In this document: one piece after another, positions 59,879 to 64,000 of the stretch
How the letters are laid out: each line of letters starts with the position of its first letter
Numbering within the stretch: the stretch's first letter is position 1
Assembly: GCA_016081115.2 (NCBI GenBank)
Contig: JABTTQ020002182.1
Coordinates: 496,001-560,000 of the forward strand
Length of the DNA stretch: 64,000 nt
Origin: Rehmannia glutinosa
Lineage: Eukaryota > Streptophyta > Magnoliopsida > Lamiales > Orobanchaceae
Reading direction: 5' to 3'
Notes under the pieces: generated by a model
What the model was told of the DNA's origin: nothing
Databases searched by the model: none
Seen by the model: only the letters and a program-made list of their open reading frames with translations
Position numbers and translations under genes: made by a program

Positions 59879-60510
59879 GGTGCACCTGGGAATTAAATAT
59901 TAAAATAACCATATTGTACGATAACTCGGTTTTAATCCATCCTATTCAAAATAATTAACGTTTTAGGAAAAAACACACATATTAGGAGCTGTGTTAAACT
60001 ACCTAATATACTCTTCATTAATCAAAAATATTATTTTGGAACAAAATATATTTAAGCATTAATTTTAGTTAGAAAACGATACATTTAAGGGTTAATTGGG
60101 AAAAATATTTTTTCACCTGCCTTAAAAATGTAAAAATATTTTTTTGAAATTTTTTTTATATGTCAAAACATCAATTTTTATAGGAGAGAGTATAATTTAA
60201 ATGACCTCATGGATCATCAAGTAAAGCATATAACAATTCCATGAAAAGAATAATCTAATCTTTCCAAAAAACTAGAAAAATAATTAAGTCCTGAAATTCA
60301 CCAACACCAGTCACTTCGCCAACACAATCCCATTTCAAATTAATAAAGCTTCTTTTGAAACTTAATCCTAATTGAATTCACAAGGCCAATAATAGACATC
60401 GAAGGTTATGGTGAATTGGTGACAACCGTGGAGGTTTCATGCTTGTATTTATGGGTCCTTACTTTCGATTTTTTTATGTGTTTTCTGATGATTGTGTTTG
60501 ATTAGAAGAG
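59202..60510. other. AT-rich spacer with TA microsatellite
   Basis: Contains a (TA) run of about 35 bases at 59842-59876. Otherwise very AT-rich with no coding signal. 60.18-60.49 kb has somewhat higher complexity, but I recognise nothing. Confidence 0.5.
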
Positions 60511-61001
60511 TAGAGATGGAAAAATACCCCGAACCCAACAGGGGAACTCGCACCCGCTCCGAACCCGATGGAGAATCCCCGCCCTGATTATGTCAATGGG
60601 AAGGGTATGGGTTTAGGTCACCACGCCCAGCCGTCCTGCCCCGACTTTATAAATAAATATATAATTATATATTAAGTATATTTCATATGGTATATATATT
60701 ATATGAAAATATTATTTTCTAAAAAATTATAATCTACTATTTAATTTTTTAATATACTTGGTGATAACTTCTAAAAGTGTTAATATATATAACACATAAA
60801 TTTTAAAAAATATGTATATAGTTTTGTTAATATATATGAATTGAGAATTAAAAATATTATTTAAATTATTAAAAAAAACAAATGGGGATATCCGCTCCCG
60901 CCCCGCCCCCGATTCTTCCGGCCCCGATCATGCCCCGATCCTTAGCGGGACGGGTATGGGAATGCCAAAACCTGCCCCAATCCGCCCTGTTGCCACTCCT
61001 A
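60511..61001. mobile_element. hAT MITE with perfect 8-bp target duplication
   Basis: It begins TAGAGATGGAAAAATACCCC and ends CCTGTTGCCACTCCTA, imperfect terminal inverted repeats of the Ac-like kind. Both ends are rich in CCCG/CGGG words and the middle is AT-rich. The flanks are TAGAAGAG at 60503-60510 and 61002-61009. An 8-bp duplication is the hAT signature. 491 bp, no ORF. Confidence 0.88.
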
Positions 61002-62510
61002 TAGAAGAGGGCTAGAGTTCAGGTTAGATCTAGAGATTTGACAAGCACGCACAAAGAAGTTTGATGATAATTTGGAGGAAAAGAGAGTGAGGGATGAGGA
61101 GCATATGGTGGTGTAAGTGTGAAGGTGGAGAAGAAGATAAATCGATCGCCATGGAAGAGGAAAATCTTTTTTTCTTTTTGCTTTGGGTTTGGGTGTTAAG
61201 GCTCTGTCTCACAAATTTTGGCCCATGAGACGGTCTCATATGAGACTCATTCCAAGGAATTGTAGAAGTCAAACCTTTTGGATTTAGCTTCTCATCAGTT
61301 ATGATTAGATTTGTCAAATAAATTGGACAGAGCCGGTGTTAGCTCGTCATACCACAGAGAAAAATTAGGTTGAGTCGGAACCCGCTATTTTTACAGTTCA
61401 ACCCATCCAGCCCATAAATTTACACATAAAATAAATGGGATGACCCGTCTTTTTGGGCTAAATGAGTGGGGGCAAATAGTCTAGTCTTTTCACCAGGTCG
61501 GACCATTTTGACAACTTTAATTACGATTCAACCAATTATTTTTTCTTTTTAGGTATAGCCCTATTCCTAAGGATGGCAACAGACCGGGTCTAGGACATAT
61601 TTGCGTATGTTGAGAAAATATTGGACCGAAGACCTACCCGCTCTTGACCCAAAACCCATAATCGCCATACACACAAATATTAATTTTTATTTTTTATTCA
61701 TTTATAAATTAGAAAAAATAAAAGATTCGACATCACTACAAAAAAATTAAAACTATCATTACCCATCAAAATTTTCCGATGGAAATAATTTTATCATTAA
61801 ATTTTATAGTTACCTACAAAATATCGATAGAATAAAAAAATTCTCCCTAAACAATACCGACCAATTTCGTATAAATCAACAATAATTTTTAAATTTACTG
61901 ACAAAAATATTCCATGTATATTTACCAATAGTTTGATATTTTGTTGAAAAATATTTACCTAGAATAATTTCACTATATTTTAATATTTTACCTACAGTTT
62001 GTTTAATAGATAATTTGTTTTTTCTTAAAACTTACAATATCAATATAAAATGCAATAGACCCTAAAATTCATGCATTAATGTATCAATAAAATAAAACAC
62101 GAATTATGAAATACTTTAGCTTGAGAAAATCTATATTTGCAACACAAACACGCAACATTGTAAATTAGATTGGGTAATTAAGGATTTAACTAATAACTAA
62201 ATTAAAATACAAATAATATATTAATAAATAATATTTAAAAATTAAAAAATTATACATAGAGGGGTGGGTCCAGTATGAACCAATAACCATTACCTGCCCC
62301 GAACCCGCCGAATTTTAAAAATATAGAGAGAAGACCCATAGACTCTGATTGGCCCGTTTGACCAGTTCTCTTGATTTTTTTTTCTTCTCTTAAAGTTTAG
62401 TCTTAATACTACGGGATTTAAAAATACAATGTGAAATGTCAATGCGTACACGGCTTCAGCCGCCGGCAAGAGAATAACCCAGTGAGCCGCCGATTGACCC
62501 ACACCACACA
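61002..62510. other. Spacer with hAT-like debris and a CACTA-like end
   Basis: 61.36-61.52 kb (GGTTGAGTCGGAACCCGC ... GGACCATTTTGACAACTTT) and 61.57-61.67 kb plus 62.26-62.32 kb (GGATGGCAACAGACCGGGTC ... CCTGCCCCGAACCCGCC) have the GGGTC/CCCGA-rich style of hAT ends, without matching partners. A CACTACAAAAAAATT word at 61734 resembles a CACTA terminus, but the opposite TAGTG end was not found. A GAGACGGTCTC palindrome lies near 61228-61238. No gene. Confidence 0.4.
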
Positions 62511-62518
62511 TAAATTAC

Positions 62519-62538
62519 AAAAAAAAAAAAAAAAAAAA
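62519..62538. repeat. A(20) homopolymer upstream of the host gene
   Basis: Twenty consecutive A about 190 bases before the chosen start codon. No clear TATA box was found between here and the start. Confidence 0.9.
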
Positions 62539-62710
62539 TCGCACTGTATTTAATTGTCTAAAATGTTTCCAACTGCCTTAAATTTTCCAACTACCTCATC
62601 TTTCTCTCCAAAATCTTACAGAGTGTTGAAACTTTATTTGCCAACACACTAGAGGAAAAAATTAAGCCAATCTCAAAATCCCAACCATATACGTACATAT
62701 GTTGATGAAA

Positions 62711-64000
62711 ATGGAGTCCGAAGCTCATCATTATCATTATTTGTTGAGGGACAACCTTAGTGAGATCAACAATGCTTCGATTAATAATGTTCCTAGTAGC
62801 AGCAGTAGCAGCTCCACCAATGATGACGATGGTCATGATTTGAAAAGCCATGGAATTGAATCGTTTCACGCGCTCGATAAGGGCATGCCAACAAGTAACG
62901 ACTCCATTGACAAAAAGCTTAGTTGGCTGCGCTCTCAAATCATTGGTGGGACCGCGGAATTCGACACCCCATTTGGGAGGCGCCGCCTCACTTACGCCGA
63001 CCACACCGCCTCCGGCCGCTCCCTCCGCTGCATAGAAAACTATATTACGACCAATTTACTTCCCTTTTACGGTATGTTATAAACCAAGATAATTTTTTAG
63101 TTCATCAAAGTTTAAAAGCTTTAACTGATCATTTTTTTTGAGTTATTTTTCAAAATTTCAAAATACCCCTTAATATTTGGTTCTATTTACAAATTACCCC
63201 CATAGAGGTATTTGTTAAATAAATATGAACTTTTGTAATACTTTATAATTTGTAATTTTGGGATGATTTCAGTTGTAATTACCAAAAAAACATAGAAGTA
63301 TATGAAAATTACAAAAATCACCGTGATATATGATTTTGTATTACAATTTTTTTTATGATTTTAAAACTTCTCTGGGTTTTTTATAATTACCCCAAGTCTC
63401 AGGGTAGTTTTTGTAATTGTCCTTGTAATTTTTGAACGATAACTACCTTTTTTTTATGATTACTCTAAACTTTAGAATAGTTTTTGTAATTCATCTTATT
63501 TTTTGTTGTGCGATTAGGCAACAGCCACACTAGTGACAGCTATGTGGGGTACCAGACTACAAAAATGGTTCACGAAGCAGCAAATTATGTGAAGAAATGC
63601 TTAGGTGGCGGAGACGAAGATGCGATAATATTTTGCGGGTCGGGCTCCACCGCCGCTATTAAACGTCTACAAGAAGTAATGGGAATATCCATTCCATCAA
63701 TACTAAGAGACAGAATGTTGAAATGTTTAAGCAACGAAGAAAGATGGGTCGTTTTTGTGGGACCCTATGAGCACCACTCTAACATTCTCTCCTGGCAGCA
63801 GAGCCTGGCGGAGGTGGTGGAGATTGGCCTCGACCACCGCGGCTTAGTCGACATGGAGGCTTTACGACAAAAGCTCGATTTCTATAAGGCGAAAAACCGG
63901 CCGATTCTTGGTTCCTTCTCGGCTTGTAGCAACGTCACTGGAATTTATACTAACACACGCGCCATTGCCCGCCTTCTCCACCAGTTTGGAGGTTTCGCCT
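62711..64000 (+). CDS. Class V aminotransferase / cysteine-desulfurase-like PLP enzyme, 5' part
   Basis: The only host gene in the window, cut by the right edge. Exon 1 is 62711-63071; exon 2 starts at 63518 and runs past 64000. Three in-frame ATGs occur (62699, 62705, 62711); the last has the best context (A at -3, G at +4). After a Ser-rich, Asp-rich N-terminus, the fold-type I PLP domain begins with KLSWLRSQIIGG and YADHTASGRSL. Exon 2 gives TSDSYVGYQT, FCGSGSTAA (phosphate-binding loop) and GPYEHHSN, whose His normally stacks on the PLP ring, then GSFSACSNVTGIY. The PLP lysine would lie beyond the window. Plant homologues are annotated as probable cysteine desulfurases; the substrate is not proven. 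No breaks seen, so probably functional. Confidence 0.88.
63072..63517 (+). other. Intron 1 of the PLP enzyme gene
   Basis: Donor ACG|GTATGT and acceptor GATTAG|GC, 446 bases, AT-rich with T-runs before the acceptor. The split codon (phase 1) joins to Gly, giving the conserved PFYG-NSHTSDSY sequence across the junction. Confidence 0.88.

Noticed and set aside
61030..61317. 95-codon - strand open stretch as a gene
   Set aside because: Begins at a weak position in hAT/MITE debris, low complexity, no motif. It includes a GAGACGGTCTC palindrome of repeat origin.
61734..62160. CACTA transposon
   Set aside because: A CACTACAAAAAAA word is present, but no matching TAGTG end, no 3-bp duplication and no transposase were found. 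Kept only as a note in the spacer entry.

Overview
The window is nuclear DNA of a flowering plant, almost certainly a dicot. It has plant Ty1/copia and Ty3/gypsy retrotransposons with the classic plant primer-binding sites, a Caulimoviridae-type endogenous pararetrovirus, L1 and RTE LINEs, Helitron, hAT and Mutator-type elements, very AT-rich spacers, and one intron-containing plant gene at the right edge. The compound long-TIR elements with arrays of a short AAGTATCACTT-like repeat remind me of asterid (Lamiales-like) genomes, but that is memory, not proof, so I name no species.

Layout. 1-18720 is a broken Florendovirus-like pararetrovirus on the + strand (movement protein, protease, reverse transcriptase/RNase H, a second ORF of unknown function, promoter and polyA signal). 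It is split by Copia-1, a 13.8 kb Sirevirus-like copia element on the - strand (2054-15830) with exact 5-bp target duplications. 19228-22392 looks like a solo Ty3/gypsy-type LTR. 23400-29451 holds three long-inverted-repeat elements: FB-1, TIR-3 and FB-2. FB-2 carries a clean 750-bp Helitron. 29452-36313 has an LTR remnant, then TIR-4, a long-TIR element built around an AT-rich minisatellite and invaded by an RTE LINE and a Mutator-type MITE. Small MITE, SINE and LINE-like pieces follow.

36314-58900 is a Russian doll. A copia remnant (Copia-3, -) has its LTR split by a long-TIR Mutator-like element (TIR-5). That is split by a pol-less Athila-type gypsy element (+), whose 3' LTR is split by a second Sirevirus-like element (Copia-2, -). 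An L1 LINE (-) sits independently in the other half of TIR-5. Target duplications resolve most of the joints, so relative ages can be read directly.

58900-62500 is AT-rich spacer with MITE and hAT pieces, including a hAT MITE with a perfect 8-bp duplication. 62711-64000 is the first part of the only host gene: a class V aminotransferase / cysteine-desulfurase-like PLP enzyme, two exons visible, running off the window.

Coordinates of degraded coding regions are approximate. Many reading frames are broken, and several open stretches begin at TTG rather than ATG. No rRNA genes, true tRNA genes or CRISPR arrays were seen.
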